From NCBI GenBank assembly GCA_965212205.1, contig CBDBUX010000019.1, positions 62,001 to 126,000 on the forward strand: a stretch of 64,000 nt of DNA, given 5' to 3'. The DNA is from JAHEJJ01 sp965212205. GTDB taxonomy: Bacteria; Bacteroidota; Bacteroidia; Flavobacteriales; Flavobacteriaceae. Under the pieces are notes generated by a model that had not been told where the DNA came from, did not search any database, and was given only the letters and a program-made list of their open reading frames with translations. Below, in pieces: positions 63,161-64,000 of this stretch; within the stretch, counting starts at the first letter, position 1, and the number at the start of each line of letters is the position of its first letter. Made by a program: the position numbers and the translations under genes.

Positions 63161-64000
63161 TAAGGCCTCAAAGCCTTCGGTCATGAATTCCCTGGTATTT
63201 CCTTGATCATCGAGGTAGATAATATAGGCCTCCAAGTCGGTTTCTTCCAAAAGCGTTCTCTTTGAATCTTCGAGGTTCATGGCCATAAATGCTGTAGCAA
63301 AAGCATCGGCCCGGGCACAACTTGGACCGATTACACTGGTGCTGAGTATTTTCGAATTTTTGGTAAATCCTGTTTTGGGGTCGATGGTATGAACATATTT
63401 CTCGCCGGTGATCGTATCCAATCTGAACTTCCGATAATTCCCTGAAGAGGCCATGGCCTGGTCCTTAAGAAAGATAGTTTGTTTAAGCCTGCGCCCATCG
63501 ATGACCTCCGGATCGTCTATCCCTACAACCCAGCGTTTCTTCTTCTGCCGGTTCTCCCCTTTTGCCAATAACTCGCCCCCTACCTCAATCAGGTAATGAT
63601 CTAAATCGTATTTATCGAGCATCCGGCCAAGGCGGTCAACGGCGTAGCCTTTGGCCACGGCATTGAAATCAAAACGGATTTGTGGAAATTTTTTCAGCAC
63701 TGTATTTTGAGCGCTCATCTTTACCTTGTTAAAGCCTACATATTCCAATAGGCTGTCTATGCGGCTACTGTCGAGTTCAATAGCGGTTCCGGGGCCAAAA
63801 CCCCAGGCATTCACCAGAACTCCCACAGTAGGATCAAAATAGCCATCGGTTTGTAAATATACTTCCTTGGAAAGGTCGAATACTTCTCTGAACATATGAT
63901 CTGTGCGTATCGTAGAATCCCCATTGTTGATCCTGGAAATATCCGAGCCCGGGATATAGGTAGACATTGACTGGTTTATCACTGAAAAGACTGAATCTAT
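63149..64000 (-). CDS. FAD:protein FMN transferase (ApbE family), N-terminus outside the window
   Basis: The frame is open to the right edge, so about 283 C-terminal residues are visible; a GTG at 63982 is internal. ApbE enzymes attach FMN covalently to a threonine of Nqr/Rnf subunits and related flavoproteins. Family features are MSTYIPGSDISRIN, DGYFDPTVGVLVNAWGFG, FDFNAVAKGYAVDRLG, LIEVGGELLAKG and GNYRKF, then YVHTIDPKTGFTK and the metal-binding CARADAFATAFM. The signal peptide expected of this periplasmic enzyme lies outside. nqr genes are often adjacent in flavobacteria, and would be expected just beyond the edge. Confidence 0.9.
   Translation of the reverse strand: MDSVFSVINQSMSTYIPGSDISRINNGDSTIRTDHMFREVFDLSKEVYLQTDGYFDPTVGVLVNAWGFGPGTAIELDSSRIDSLLEYVGFNKVKMSAQNTVLKKFPQIRFDFNAVAKGYAVDRLGRMLDKYDLDHYLIEVGGELLAKGENRQKKKRWVVGIDDPEVIDGRRLKQTIFLKDQAMASSGNYRKFRLDTITGEKYVHTIDPKTGFTKNSKILSTSVIGPSCARADAFATAFMAMNLEDSKRTLLEETDLEAYIIYLDDQGNTREFMTEGFEALLVL

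Overview
The window looks like a chromosomal segment of a marine-type Flavobacteriaceae bacterium (Bacteroidota). The evidence is the gene content: three proteins with the gliding-motility-associated (CHU_C, type IX secretion) C-terminal domain, a DUF1573 protein, a DUF6702 protein, CarboxypepD_reg-type proteins, kmo and kynU, and the gene order birA / rsfS-ftsH-LUD-cdsA-psd-ACBP. Several upstream regions also carry the Bacteroidota promoter motif TAnnTTTG. No tRNA, rRNA, insertion sequence, prophage or CRISPR array was recognised. The genus cannot be fixed from this window.

Layout. 1-9.1 kb is housekeeping: the tail of an M14 peptidase, a NUDIX hydrolase divergent from pyrE, birA, then a tight operon of rsfS, ftsH, a LUD protein, phospholipid synthesis (cdsA, psd) and an acyl-CoA-binding protein, with a fatty acid hydroxylase-family membrane protein facing it. 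9.1-16.2 kb holds two unrecognised secreted proteins, a leucine-rich-repeat lipoprotein, valS, a DUF1573 protein and a PDZ aspartyl protease. 16.3-27.6 kb holds an aminotransferase and murB, an ECF sigma/anti-sigma pair, a second sigma factor, lipA, a TPR-containing hybrid histidine kinase, lpxK, a Nif3-family protein and a coiled-coil protein. 27.6-34.4 kb has a short decayed coding region, kmo, a clpP gene broken by one extra base, a lipoprotein, an MFS transporter, a VOC protein, kynU and a GNAT acetyltransferase. 34.4-40.5 kb has an O-methyltransferase, PAP2 phosphatase, tatA, a large M1 peptidase, a DUF6702 protein and two tandem paralogous CarboxypepD_reg proteins.

The most unusual part is 40.8-56.9 kb. 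Three consecutive two-gene cassettes each encode a long repetitive secreted stalk (A) followed at once by a 382-389 residue protein with a type IX secretion/gliding C-terminal domain (B). The three A proteins share an N-terminal head, but the stalk is different in each: 50-residue repeats, a collagen-like Gly-X-Y tract, and interleaved 50- and 39-residue repeats. A1 is intact. A2 and A3 are broken by many small indels confined to the repeats. Chimeric codon junctions suggest these are largely consensus errors in near-identical repeats. My inference is a surface-fibre system in which B supplies secretion or anchoring for A.

56.9-64 kb returns to conserved genes: M15 and M48 metallopeptidases, a 55-residue membrane protein, an ankyrin-repeat protein, gpmI, map, a GxxExxY-family gene broken by one base and bracketed by an inverted CACAGAGA, a methyltransferase, and a partial ApbE-type FMN transferase running off the right edge.
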